A stretch of DNA of 64,000 nucleotides. It comes from JAMXLO01 sp963696645 (GTDB lineage Bacteria > Pseudomonadota > Alphaproteobacteria > Acetobacterales > Acetobacteraceae). The position numbers and the translations under genes are program-made. The stretch spans positions 62,001-126,000 of the forward strand of contig CAVOKY010000003.1 of assembly GCA_963696645.1 (NCBI GenBank). Direction: 5' to 3'. The notes under the pieces were generated by a model. It was not told the DNA's origin, did not search any database, and worked only from the letters and a program-made list of their open reading frames with translations. Shown piece by piece: positions 30,543 to 43,437 of the stretch. The first letter of the stretch is position 1; each line of letters opens with the position of its first letter.

Positions 30543-31218
30543 GCCGCTTGCCCTGCGCGACGTCCGGCGGATCTACCGCACCGGGGCAGGCGAACTTCCC
30601 GTGCTGCGCGGTGCCGACCTGACGCTGCACGCCGGCGAGATCGTCGCCCTGGTTGCGCCATCGGGCGCCGGCAAGTCGACGCTGCTGCATCTCGCCGGTC
30701 TGCTGGAACAGCCCGATGGCGGCTCGGTTTTTGTCGAGGGACGCGACTCCGGCGCGTTGTCCGACGCAGCGCGCACCGCGATCCGCCGCGACACGATCGG
30801 CTTCGTCTATCAGTTCCATCATCTGCTCGGCGAATTCACCGCGCTGGAAAACGTGGTGCTGCCGCAGATGATCGCCAACAAGTCGCGCAAGGTGGCCGCC
30901 GAGCGGGCGATGATGCTGCTTGCGTCGTTCGGCCTGGAGGCGCGTGCTGATCACCCGCCAGGCAAGCTGTCGGGCGGCGAGCAGCAGCGCGTGGCGATCG
31001 CGCGCGCACTGGCCAATGCGCCCAAGGTGCTGCTGGCCGACGAACCGACCGGCAACCTCGACGTCGCAACGGCGTCGGTGGTGTTCGAGGAACTGCTGGA
31101 AACGGTGCGCCGTGAGAACCTCGCCGCGCTGATCGCCACCCACAATCCGGACCTGGCCGCGCGCATGGACCGCACGGTAACGCTGCGCGATGGGAGGGTG
31201 GTGGCGCTTGCCGGCTGA
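30535..31218 (+). CDS. lolD: Lipoprotein-releasing ABC transporter ATP-binding protein
   Basis: The 227-aa ATPase carries Walker A APSGAGKST (about residues 41-49), the ABC signature LSGGEQQRVAIARALAN (about 143-159), and Walker B VLLADEPTGNLD. It powers lipoprotein release with the adjacent LolC/E permease. The start overlaps the permease gene by 8 nt, indicating translational coupling. It is intact and ends 25 nt before the convergent histidine kinase gene. Confidence 0.96.
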   Translation: MNEPLALRDVRRIYRTGAGELPVLRGADLTLHAGEIVALVAPSGAGKSTLLHLAGLLEQPDGGSVFVEGRDSGALSDAARTAIRRDTIGFVYQFHHLLGEFTALENVVLPQMIANKSRKVAAERAMMLLASFGLEARADHPPGKLSGGEQQRVAIARALANAPKVLLADEPTGNLDVATASVVFEELLETVRRENLAALIATHNPDLAARMDRTVTLRDGRVVALAG

Positions 31219-31242
31219 CATCGTCGGAGCGAACCGGTGGTG

Positions 31243-33041
31243 TCACGCGGTGATGCGCATCGCGTCCTCGACAGTGTCAATCAATGAGGTCATGGTGAAT
31301 GGCTTCCTCAGCACCCACGGTTCAGACTTAAGCGCCGATGGATCAGCGTAGCCCGTGATGAACAGGACGGGTGCCGCGGAACGCTTCGATCTCGCCTTCG
31401 CCGCAAACCGGTCGCCGCGCATGTCGGGCAGCGCGAAGTCCACCACAACCAGGTCGATCGCATCGGGGCGGTTGATCTCATCAAGCGCTTCCGCTGCCGT
31501 TCCGAACGCCGCAACCGTATAACCCGCCGATCGCAGCACCTCTGCCACGGTGTCGCGTACCTGCTCGTCGTCATCCAGCAGAAGTATCCGACGGTTCGCG
31601 TGCAACGCGTTGACGTTGGGGGCTGTCGGCGTCGGGTCCGCGGCTGCGGAGGCCGTGTCCGCAGGGGCCGTTGGCAAATAGATCGCCACCGTTGTGCCGT
31701 GGCCAGGACTCGATTCGATGCGGGTCACGCCACCTGACTGCTGCACCAGGCCGTACACCTGGCTGAGACCCAGGCCGGAGCCTGCGCCGATCTCCTTGGT
31801 GGTGAAGAACGGATCAAATGCCCGCAGGCGCACAGTTTCCGACATGCCGATGCCAGTATCCGAAACCGAGATTCTGACGTAACTGCCGATCAAATCCTCG
31901 GTGGTGGAATCTGTACCGGGAGATCCAGGCTGGCGGTCTCAATCGCTACCGAACCGCCGTTCGGCATGGCGTCTCGCGCGTTTATCACCAGGTTTAGGAT
32001 TGCGTTCTCGAGTTGGGTCGTATCCACGAACGCGATCGCCGGCTCGCGCTGGAGGCGCAACTCGAGACTGCCATAGCCTCCTAGCGTTGCTGTCAGCAAT
32101 TCTTCCATCCCCAGCAGGATCTGATTGATATCGGCAGAACGCGGACTGAGGGTCTGTCTGCGGCCGAATGCCAGCAACTGCCTGGTCAGGGTCGCGCCGC
32201 GTTCCACCGATTGCAGGATGGTCGTCAGATTTGGCAGCAGCGCCGAGTCGGGATCGAGGCGGATCGACATGAGTCCGGCCGAACCACCGATCGCCATCAA
32301 GAGATTGTTGAAGTCATGGGCAACACCGGCAGTCAGGCGACCGATCGCCTCCATCTTCTGGGCGTGCTCGAGCTTTGCCTCAGTGGAACGGTGGCGTGCG
32401 ATTTCTGCCTTGAGACGCGTGTTGGTCTCGCTGATCTCCAATGCCTGACGCGCCAGCGTGACCTTCGCCGCCGTGGTCTCGCTGAACCAGGTCCTGAATT
32501 TCAGGCTTGCGATGCATAAGGACGCCCCGAATACCAAGGCCATGATGCCCGAGACGACCTGTAGTCTGTTGCCTTGCATGAAGAAATTTGCCGCAAGCGG
32601 CAGGATCGCGGGAACGATGAATGCGACCACCGACGGGAAGTGGGCGGCATGAACCGTGGCGGCTCCGGCACACATGCCTGCGATCACCAGGGCGAGAAAC
32701 AGTAGGTGGGCTTCGTCGAGCGGGGAGAACAGGAAGGCGGGAGAACCCCACAGGATTCCGGAGGCCAAGGCGCCGGCAACCGCGAGGCGAGTCCACAATG
32801 GGTTGTGGGAAGGTCCGATATCCAGGCGCCTGTGGGCAGACCATAACGCCAACCGAAGGGCACAGAGCAGCAGCACCAACCCGACCCAGCCGAGAATCTT
32901 CCATTCCGAAACAGCAGAAGCAAGAACAAACCCGAGCAGGACGCTGTTCAGGACAGAGATCGACAATGTGAGCGGCAGGTGCGCGTAGGAGGAGCGGACC
33001 TGCTCGGCGTTGACGGGGTCCGACGGCTTGGCAGACCGCAT
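31243..33041 (-). pseudogene. Hybrid histidine kinase with C-terminal receiver, one frameshift
   Basis: The N-terminus has about five or six transmembrane segments (about residues 22-190), then a coiled coil and a HisKA domain with phosphoacceptor His in GVAHDFNNLLMAIGG. The HATPase N box is NAILNLVINARDAMP. At about 31900 one base is missing. The ATPase domain continues in the next frame with VRISVSDTGIGMSE (G1) and EIGAGSGLGLSQVYG (G2), followed by a receiver domain with Asp in DLVVVDFALPDMRG and Lys in WVLRKPFT. As written the gene yields two pieces, of 383 and about 216 aa. It is orphan, next to lolD, with no partner regulator visible. Confidence 0.85.
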
Positions 33042-33172
33042 TCGTCGACCCTTCCGGGGCGTGACTGAATGCGATTATACATCAATCACAGTAGTGCAGT
33101 CAGCCGTTGGCGCAATATTTCCAGTTGCGGAGTTGGCTGCTCCGAGATCTACAGGTTGCAGCATACTGACGC

Positions 33173-33397
33173 TCAGGGCTCTGCCCTGAAACCCGCCTGG
33201 GGGCTTTGCCCCCAGGACCCCCAGCAAAGGCAGTCGCCTTTGCAATCCAATCCTTTCGACCGGTGGGGGTGGGGGGATGACTGTGCCCAAGCATGGCCAA
33301 TGCCATGCTTGGGCACAGTCATCCCCCCACCCCCACCGGTCGAAAGTGAAAGGTTCCAAGGGCGTCGCCCTTGGCGGGAGCCCAGAGGGCGCTGCCC
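33173..33397. repeat. Mosaic of palindromes, including a perfect 45-bp inverted repeat
   Basis: Several hairpin units are strung together: CAGGGC-TCT-GCCCTG at 33173-33187, TGGGGGCTTTGCCCCCA, GCAAAGGC-AGTC-GCCTTTGC, then a perfect inverted repeat (arms 33253-33297 and 33302-33346, loop CAAT), then CCAAGGGCGTCGCCCTTGG. The string continues on the far side of the IS4-like element with GGGCGCTGCCC and a G-rich segment to about 34800. The arrangement resembles composite REP-type elements. It contains no gene. Confidence 0.85.
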
Positions 33398-34760
33398 CAT
33401 AGGCGTTAAATTACTGCTTGACCCGGCGCGACTCGGCCTGATTCTGGGAGCGGATGCAGAACACAGCATCGATCCCGGCGGACCAGTTCGAGGCACTGCT
33501 GCGCCGGCTGCCGGCCGACCTCGATCTCGACAGTCTCGCCCGGCAGACCAAGGCAATCGAGCGCAAGCGCGAGATCGCCTCCGGCGCCACTCTGTTGCGC
33601 CTGTCACTGGCACGCGGCCCGGGCGGGCTGTCGCTGAGCCAGGCGGCAGCCTGGGCGACGATGCTGGCAGGCGTGCGGATCAGCGACCCAGGCGTGAAGT
33701 ACCGGTTGGACAAGTCGGTCGAGTTCCTGGAAGCGGTGATGATGCGGCAACTGGCGGCGAAGGCGCCCGGTGCCGCGGTGCGCTGGCCAGGACGCATCCT
33801 GCGTGGCTGCGACGGCAGTTGCATCCGCGAGCGCGGCAGCGCGAGTGCCGATTGGCGGGTGCATGCGGTGTACGACCTGGGGCGCGGCGGTTTCTCGCAC
33901 CTCGAGTTGACCGACAAGCACGGTGCCGAGGCGATCGACCGTGGCGCAGCGATCCCCGGCGAGATCCGCATTGGCGACCGCAATTTCGGTCGCGCCGCGA
34001 GTTTGCAACGCTTTCGCCAGCAGAGCGCCGGCCAGGCCGATTTCATCGTCCGGGTCGGCTGGAACGCGTTCAATCTACGCCGGCCGGATGGGCCGGATTT
34101 CGACCTGATCGGCCATCTCGGCACGCTGCCCGGCGACACGCTGGCGCACGAAGTGATGGTGCAAGCCAAGGTCGGCCCGCTGGACCCACCCCGGCCATTG
34201 CGCCTGATCATCCAGCGCAAGACCCCGGCGGCAACCGAGACGACACGCAAGAAGCTGCTGGCCGCGGCGTCGCGCAAGCAGAAGACGCTCGATCCGCGCA
34301 GCCTGATCGCGGCCGAATTCATGATCGTGGCGACCTCATTGCCGGCACAGCAGTATCCGCCCGACGAGGTGCTCGCGGTATACCGCCTGCGCTGGCAAAT
34401 AGAGTTGGCGTTCAAGCGGTTGAAGTCCCTGTTGCACATCGATCGCTTGCCGACGCGCACCGAACGGGCGACGCGAAGTTGGCTCTACCCGCACCTTATC
34501 CTTGCCCTGTTGTGCGACGATCTCAGCCAGGAGTTCCTGGAATCTTCCCCCTGAGGCGTTGCTCGACGCGGCCTATGTCCCCTCGCTCTGGCGCGCGCAA
34601 AGCACCGCCTTGCTGGTGCTCGGTCTGGCGATCATCGGCCCGCTTACTCTCGATGCCCTGGCGCGCGCCGATCCGAACGTTCATCACCGGCTCGCTCACT
34701 CCCGACGAAAACGAAGACCGCACATCTGCTATCCGCTACAGCACTAATTTAACGCCTATG
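33398..34760 (+). mobile_element. IS4-like insertion sequence (1363 bp)
   Basis: The terminal inverted repeats are CATAGGCGTTAAATTA at the left end and its complement at the right end; similarity continues a few bases inward with one mismatch. The 11-bp direct repeat GGGCGCTGCCC at 33387-33397 and 34761-34771 is the target duplication, a length expected for the IS4 family. The element inserted into a palindromic intergenic repeat, so no gene was harmed. It carries one transposase gene with a frameshift. Confidence 0.92.
33454..34747 (+). pseudogene. IS4-family transposase, frameshifted near the C-terminus
   Basis: The first 366 codons read as an IS4-type DDE transposase. Catalytic Asp residues lie in LRGCDGSCIRE and IRIGDRNFG, and the YREK-type block with Glu is YRLRWQIELAFKRLKSL. 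At about 34547-34551 a run of five C creates a premature stop. Removing one C continues the protein with PEALLDAAYVPSLWRAQSTA and ends at 34747, close to the right inverted repeat. The catalytic domain is complete before the shift, so activity cannot be excluded. A homopolymer error in the sequence is an equally good explanation. Confidence 0.85.
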
Positions 34761-34883
34761 GGGCGCTGCCCTCTGGTGGGGTCCGGGGGGCAAAGCCCCG
34801 AGCTTCCGCTGTTCACCCGATCACCTTGCCGCCGTGCGCACCCTCATTGGCCGGACTCGGCGGCAGGCCTACATACTGGCGAG

Positions 34884-38309
<3,426 letters not shown>

Positions 38310-38331
38310 GGGCGGCCAGAAGCGCTGCCGC

Positions 38332-38535
38332 TCAGGCGCACTCCAACTCGCTCAAGGTGCAGTGGCCGACCACCACGCCAACCGGCAGCGAGACTGCCAA
38401 CCATGCCGTGAGAATGATGAACACCTCGTCCACAATTCCGCGCGATAACAGGCTGAGGCAGAATCCAATTGCCACAATTGAGGCCGGGAGAAGGGCGAGC
38501 GTCAATCGGGCCAAGCGATCTTCCGATGCTGTCAT
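38332..38535 (-). CDS. Small membrane protein (67 aa)
   Basis: I do not recognise the family. The 67-aa product has two hydrophobic segments (about residues 10-30 and 36-58) joined by a short loop (SRGIVDEV). It lies convergent to dnaE, 22 nt from its stop. A GGGG stretch about 10 nt before the ATG could act as a ribosome site. Hydrophobic pattern and start context support a real gene, but it could be spurious. Confidence 0.5.
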   Translation of the reverse strand: MTASEDRLARLTLALLPASIVAIGFCLSLLSRGIVDEVFIILTAWLAVSLPVGVVVGHCTLSELECA

Positions 38536-38808
38536 AGTATCGCATCCCCCAAGTGCGTACCCACCTCACAGGTGAGCGGACCCCTCCGATGCACGAAACG
38601 TGCCAATTACCAGAATTCAATGACATGAACACGTTGCGGTGAGCCAGGGAACGCCAGCAACCCTGGGGTGTCAAGTTTTCCGACAACTCAACCGTAATTT
38701 CACCGATTCGCGGTTGACATGTCTCTTGCGGAAGCGACCCGACATTTTCGGCGGCCTTCTATCGCGCTGCCTCGCCGCGCTAGATTGCACGGCCCCTCGC
38801 GAACAGGC

Positions 38809-39684
38809 ATGCCCATGACCGGCGCATTCACCGTCTCCTGCATCCAGTTCACCGCCGTCGACGGTGAAAAGCAGGCCACGATCGACAAGGCACTGCGCCT
38901 GGTCCGCCAAGCTGGCGAGCGCGGATCGAAGCTTGTCGTCCTGCCGGAGGTGTGGACCGGCCTGGGCTACAGCGGCAAGTCGATCTATCGCGACATTGCC
39001 GAGCCGATCCCAGGGCCGGTCACCGATCTGCTGGCTCGCGAGGCGAGACGCTACGGCATGTATATCGCGGGCTCGATCTATGAGGCCGCCGGCCATGGCG
39101 TCTACTACAACACCTGCCCGCTGATCGGTCCTGACGGCGCCATCGTTGGACTGTATCGCAAGACGCACCTGTTCGACGCACCGAACCGCCATGACATCCA
39201 GGGCGGCATCCGCGAATCCGACAAGGTGCGTGCCGGCGACGCGCTGCCGGTGTTCCAGACCTCACTCGGGCCGATCGGGCTTTCCGTCTGTTCCGACCTG
39301 CGCTTTCCCGAGGTCTATCGCGAAATGACGCTGCGCGGCGCGCGGCTGTTGGTCTGCGCATCGGCGTTTCTCAGTCCGCGCCTTGACCACTGGGAATTCT
39401 TCCTGCGTGCGCGGGCGGCGGAAAATCAGGTCTGGGTGGTGGCGTCGGGCCAGTATGGCACCGAGCCGAAGTCAGGCATCGGCTTCGTCGGCCGCAGCAT
39501 GGTGGTCGACCCGTGGGGCACGGTCACCGCCACAGCCTCGGATGCCGAAACATGTCTGTCCGCGGTGATCGATCCAGCGTTCGTCGACGAGGTGCGGCAG
39601 CGTTACCCGCTGCTGGAGCAGCGACGCCCGGAGTTGTATCCGTCGATCGGGTCGCCGCTGGCGCTGCGGGCGGCGGCGGAATAG
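38809..39684 (+). CDS. Carbon-nitrogen hydrolase (nitrilase superfamily)
   Basis: The 291-aa enzyme has the Glu-Lys-Cys catalytic triad of the nitrilase superfamily: Glu in LVVLPEVWTGLGY (about residue 47), Lys in LYRKTHLFDAPNR (about 116), and Cys in IGLSVCSDLRFPEVYR (about 153). Such enzymes hydrolyse amides, N-carbamoyl compounds or nitriles. The ATG at 38809 (or 38815) is chosen because family similarity starts at FTVSCIQFTAVDG; upstream codons are unrelated. It starts a same-strand run with an esterase, a small protein and a cysteine hydrolase. The substrate is unknown. Confidence 0.88.
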   Translation: MPMTGAFTVSCIQFTAVDGEKQATIDKALRLVRQAGERGSKLVVLPEVWTGLGYSGKSIYRDIAEPIPGPVTDLLAREARRYGMYIAGSIYEAAGHGVYYNTCPLIGPDGAIVGLYRKTHLFDAPNRHDIQGGIRESDKVRAGDALPVFQTSLGPIGLSVCSDLRFPEVYREMTLRGARLLVCASAFLSPRLDHWEFFLRARAAENQVWVVASGQYGTEPKSGIGFVGRSMVVDPWGTVTATASDAETCLSAVIDPAFVDEVRQRYPLLEQRRPELYPSIGSPLALRAAAE

Positions 39685-39689
39685 CGGTC

Positions 39690-41153
39690 ATGGACGGGCC
39701 GGTTGCCCATACCGTACTTGGCGATCTCCGCGGTTTGTGGCTGGACGGTATAGCGGCGTTTCGTGGTGTGCCTTACGCGGCCCCGCCGGTCGGCGAATTG
39801 CGCTTTGCGCCGGCGGGACCGGTGAAGGGCTGGAGCAGGCTGCGCGATGCGACACGGCATGGGCGGATTGCGCCGCAGCTTGCCTCGCGCCTGCGTCTGG
39901 CGATGGGTGATTTCGATCGCGAGCAGGGCGAGGACTGCCTGACGCTGACGATCTGTACGCCGGCGCCCGACGGCAAGGCGCGGCCTGTGGTGGTGTGGCT
40001 GCATGGTGGCGCGTGGATCTCCGGCGCCGGATCGCTTGATTGGTACGACGGCTCGCGTCTGGCGCGCGAAGGCGACATCGTGTTCGTTGGCGTGAATTAC
40101 CGGCTCGGTGCACTGGGCTGGCTGCATCGGCCGGGCATCGTGGATGCGGAAGCCGGCACATCCGACATGATTGCGGCTCTGACCTGGGTACGCGATCACA
40201 TAGCGGGCTTCGGCGGCGACCCGCGCCGCGTTACCGTAATGGGCCAGTCGGCCGGCGCGACTTCGATCGGTGGAATGCTGATGCTGCCTGACGCGCGCGC
40301 ATTGTTTCACCGCGTCATCATGCAGAGCGGCGGCTTCGGGCGCGGCGCCTATACGTCGTCGATGGCAGCGCAGCGGGCCGATCAGTGGCTACATCTGCTC
40401 GACATCGAGCCGCAACGGGCCGATGCATTGGCGCGGCTGCGCACAATCGACGTGCGACGCCTGCTGGAGGCACAGGGCGAACTGGCGCGTGCCAATGCGC
40501 GCTTCGCGCAGACCATGCCGCCGTTCACGCCGGTGCTGCCCTCGGCGATGACGCAGGCGGAGATGCTCGGTGCGATCGCCGATGGCGCGGATGGCAAGGC
40601 GTTGCTGATCGGCGCGACGGCGGATGAAGTGCATGCGTTCTTCGCCGCCGATCCAGCAATGGATGATCCGCCGGCCGATGCGGTCGTCGCGCGGTTCGGC
40701 GGCGAGACAGCGTTGGCGCGATATCGTGCTCGCCGGCCTGGCGGCAGTACGACGGACCTGCTGGCTGACCTCGCGACTGACGAGACATTCGTGCTGCCGG
40801 CGATGCGTCTCGCCGAGGCGGCTGCACGTCGGGGGGGCGCGGCTTACGCCTATCTGTTTGATTGGGCACCGCAGGCCTCGCGCTTCAGGTCATGCCACTG
40901 CATCGATCTGCCATTCGTGTTCGGCAGCTTTGATGCGTGGCGCGATGCACCGATGCTGGCGGGCGGCGACGCGTCACAGATGGCGGATCTGTCGGCGGCG
41001 ATGCGGCGGGCGTGGATTGCTTTCGTGCGGGACGGCGATCCGACACATGACGCGCTGCCGGTCTGGCCGCGGCACGACGCGGACCGGCGGCAGACGATGC
41101 GCTTCGGGGCACGTGTCGGTGTGGTGGGCGATCCGGCTTGCATCGGCGCCTGA
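39690..41153 (+). CDS. Type-B carboxylesterase
   Basis: The 487-aa alpha/beta hydrolase begins 5 nt after the preceding gene with MDGPVAHTVLGDLRGLWLDG. It has the oxyanion-hole motif VVWLHGGAWISGAGS (about residues 97-111), the nucleophile elbow VMGQSAGATSIGG with Ser (about 190), an acidic residue in GATADEVHAF, and His in CHCIDLPFVFGS. The layout matches the COesterase family. Close spacing with the nitrilase-type gene suggests cotranscription and a joint catabolic role; the ester substrate is unknown. Confidence 0.88.
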   Translation: MDGPVAHTVLGDLRGLWLDGIAAFRGVPYAAPPVGELRFAPAGPVKGWSRLRDATRHGRIAPQLASRLRLAMGDFDREQGEDCLTLTICTPAPDGKARPVVVWLHGGAWISGAGSLDWYDGSRLAREGDIVFVGVNYRLGALGWLHRPGIVDAEAGTSDMIAALTWVRDHIAGFGGDPRRVTVMGQSAGATSIGGMLMLPDARALFHRVIMQSGGFGRGAYTSSMAAQRADQWLHLLDIEPQRADALARLRTIDVRRLLEAQGELARANARFAQTMPPFTPVLPSAMTQAEMLGAIADGADGKALLIGATADEVHAFFAADPAMDDPPADAVVARFGGETALARYRARRPGGSTTDLLADLATDETFVLPAMRLAEAAARRGGAAYAYLFDWAPQASRFRSCHCIDLPFVFGSFDAWRDAPMLAGGDASQMADLSAAMRRAWIAFVRDGDPTHDALPVWPRHDADRRQTMRFGARVGVVGDPACIGA

Positions 41154-41199
41154 CACGCGAATACTGATGGCGGCCGCCATTCGCGGCAGGGGATGCGCG

Positions 41200-41499
41200 A
41201 TGAAGATCGAGAACATCGACCGGGTAAACCACCTCGTTGCCGAGTTGAGCGGCACCAAGGAACTGATCGCTCATGCGGAACATGCCGAACCGGGCGATTT
41301 CGAGATGTTCATCAAGTTGCCAGGCGATGCCTCGATCCGGCTGTCCAGTGAGGGGGCTGCCTCATCGCATTACAGCGGCTTCTCGGCATCGCCGGAGTTT
41401 CTTGGCCGGCTTCAGCGCCTGGCGATCGACGAGCTCGACGCAAAGCGCCGCGGCATCATCGCGGAATTGGCAAAGCTCGGCGTGGAGGCGGATGCGTGA
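41200..41499 (+). CDS. Hypothetical protein (99 aa)
   Basis: I do not recognise this protein. It starts MKIENIDRVNHLVAELSGTK after an AGGGG ribosome site and ends KLGVEADA. The C-terminal third (RLQRLAIDELDAKRRGIIAE) is predicted helical, possibly a coiled coil. It lies between the esterase and a cysteine hydrolase on the same strand, and the tail of its frame touches the next gene. An alternative start at 41167 adds 11 residues. Confidence 0.65.
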   Translation: MKIENIDRVNHLVAELSGTKELIAHAEHAEPGDFEMFIKLPGDASIRLSSEGAASSHYSGFSASPEFLGRLQRLAIDELDAKRRGIIAELAKLGVEADA

Positions 41500-41516
41500 C
41501 GGGACAGGGGGCGGCG

Positions 41517-42203
41517 ATGAACCGGTTCGATGTTCCCGATGCGGTGACCGCGCGCGTGGTGGCGCGCTGTGGCGTCGTCCACCCGCATGCCGATCTCGAC
41601 CCCAGGCGCACCGCGTTGATCGTGGTCGATCTGCAGAACGCCTTCATGGATGACGAGGTCGGGCATGCGGTATGCCCGATGGCGCGCGACATTGTTCCCA
41701 ACGTGAACCGGCTTGCCTCGGTGGTGCGTGGGGCCGGCGGCGGCGTGTTCTGGATCAAGAACACCGTCGATGATCGCAGCTCGCTCGAGTGGAGCAACGC
41801 GCACGCGATGCTGACGCCGGAGAGCCGCGAGCGGCGGATTGTCGCGATGCGCGAGGGTGGCAAGGGGCAGGAGCTTTGGCCGGATCTCGATGTGCGGCCG
41901 GAAGACGAGATCGTGCGCAAGTACCGCTTCAGCGCGTTCATGCCGGGCACGTGCGAGCTGCCGTACCGTCTGCGGGCGCGCGGGTTCGATACGGTGCTGA
42001 TCACCGGCACGGTGACTAACGTCTGCTGCGAATCGTCGGCGCGCGATGCGATGATGACGAACTTCAGGACGGTGATGGTGAGCGACGCGAATGCGGCGAT
42101 GACGATGGAGGAGCACAACGCGTCGCTGGTGGCGTTCTATGCGATCTTCGGCGACGTGATGGACACGGAATTCGTGATCCAGCGGCTGGCGCGGAACGAC
42201 TAG
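41517..42203 (+). CDS. Isochorismatase-like cysteine hydrolase
   Basis: The 228-aa enzyme has the Asp-Lys-Cys triad of the isochorismatase/amidohydrolase fold: Asp in ALIVVDLQNAFMDD (about residue 38), Lys in EIVRKYRFSAFMPG (about 133), and Cys in TGTVTNVCCESSARDA (about 168). Members hydrolyse carbamoyl compounds, biuret, peroxyureidoacrylate or isochorismate. The ATG at 41517 follows an AGGGGG site; an in-frame GTG at 41496 overlaps the previous stop and is also possible. Together with the nitrilase-type enzyme it suggests breakdown of an N-carbamoyl or amide compound. Confidence 0.88.
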   Translation: MNRFDVPDAVTARVVARCGVVHPHADLDPRRTALIVVDLQNAFMDDEVGHAVCPMARDIVPNVNRLASVVRGAGGGVFWIKNTVDDRSSLEWSNAHAMLTPESRERRIVAMREGGKGQELWPDLDVRPEDEIVRKYRFSAFMPGTCELPYRLRARGFDTVLITGTVTNVCCESSARDAMMTNFRTVMVSDANAAMTMEEHNASLVAFYAIFGDVMDTEFVIQRLARND

Positions 42204-42469
42204 CCCGTGCGATTTCGTCTCACGCTGCGCGTGGGGAGGCGATCGACTGTGCGGTGCGACGGGAAGAGGGAAGGTCTGCAACGCAGATGCCGGCAGATGT
42301 ACGCAAAACACGCGGATGGCGTCAGTGTTCTTCTGCGTGCTGGTGCCAATAATCCATGCCGGGCGGCCCCGTCCTATTCCTAGCTGCAGTCAGGATCGCA
42401 GGACTGGAAATCGATGTTGCTTCAACCGGTAGGGGGTGTCGTGCGAAGCATTGGCAATCGACTTGCGAT

Positions 42470-42946
42470 TTAGCCGTGCCGGGCATCAGCAAGGCGCTGC
42501 TCAGCAAGTTCGCGGTAACCAGGGTCAGACGCAAAGCGATCGAATAGATTGTGGCGCGCTATACCGGCCATTCTTTCGAAATGCTCGATTATCTGCCGAA
42601 GTCCGTTGTGGATTTTTGGGAATTCTTTTGGATTTTCAACGTCATTTGTAATATATGGGGTCACCAACTTACGGTGCTCGACTTCGACGACAACTTGTCC
42701 ACCTTCCGTCACGCCGATGCGTAAAGCCGAAAGATTCGGTGCTCTGAGCGCAGCCATCGTCGCATACACCGGTTTGTCCGGATCTTCATCCGGCATTGGG
42801 TTGATGGCATAGGCCCACCTCGACCGCTTATCATGCGCATATCCTGGGGTGGTCGTTGCGAATGCGTGAAGGACGTCCTTCAAAAGGAGGACAAACTGAT
42901 CCCGGAAGGGTTCATTGAATTGACCATGCCCAATCGTTGGACCCAT
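42470..42946 (-). CDS. Hypothetical protein (158 aa)
   Basis: I do not recognise the family. The protein starts MGPTIGHGQFNEPFRDQFVL after AAGGG at about 9 nt, and contains DKRSRWAYAINPMPDEDPDK and a helical C-terminus rich in charged residues (RQIIEHFERMAGIARHNLFD). No signal peptide or membrane helix is visible. The region is less GC-rich than its neighbours and the gene stands alone on the minus strand, which suggests acquisition by transfer. The open frame extends 52 codons further upstream without clear start signals. Confidence 0.6.
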   Translation of the reverse strand: MGPTIGHGQFNEPFRDQFVLLLKDVLHAFATTTPGYAHDKRSRWAYAINPMPDEDPDKPVYATMAALRAPNLSALRIGVTEGGQVVVEVEHRKLVTPYITNDVENPKEFPKIHNGLRQIIEHFERMAGIARHNLFDRFASDPGYRELAEQRLADARHG

Positions 42947-43437
42947 AGCCTGTACCCTTAACAGCACGCGATTTGAATCGCTGCAGCATTGCTCGGTAGG
43001 ACGTCCCGCTGCCTGCGAACGATGGTAACTCGCGGCTGGACTACCGGCAAGGCGCTGCCATACCAACTCGTTAGGCCGGGCATGAGAGTGTCCGCACGGC
43101 ACGCGACAACGCAGCCACTGTCATCTGAACAGCGCTACCAGGCTCGCTGCCTTGCAGACCCGACGGTGCGAGTTGCGGCGTCGCGGGCGCTGAAGCGGCC
43201 GGACTGAGGGCCGGTGCCGATGGCCGAAGTTCGCCGAACCGGGTGGCACGAATACTGACGGAGCCCTTCGGTTGTGGCTACATCACAACGAATACGCACC
43301 TTGGCGTACGGCCGCCGTGGGCGCGCGCCTATTCCGTGAACTCAGGCGCTTCGCCTGCGCTCCAAACCAGCCACCCTTGCGACCACCGCGCCTCCCCCTT
43401 AGGCTCACGGTAATCCCGCCAACAGGAGCACCGAAAC
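42947..43437. other. Gene-poor region
   Basis: I see no gene that I can support in these 491 nt. Short frames lack ribosome sites or recognisable similarity. No tRNA or palindromic repeat stands out. The 42204-42469 gap on the other side of the hypothetical gene is likewise empty. Confidence 0.5.

Noticed and set aside
38700..38745. TTGACA at 38714 as a -35 promoter element before the nitrilase-type gene
   Set aside because: No acceptable -10 element at 16-18 nt spacing could be found.
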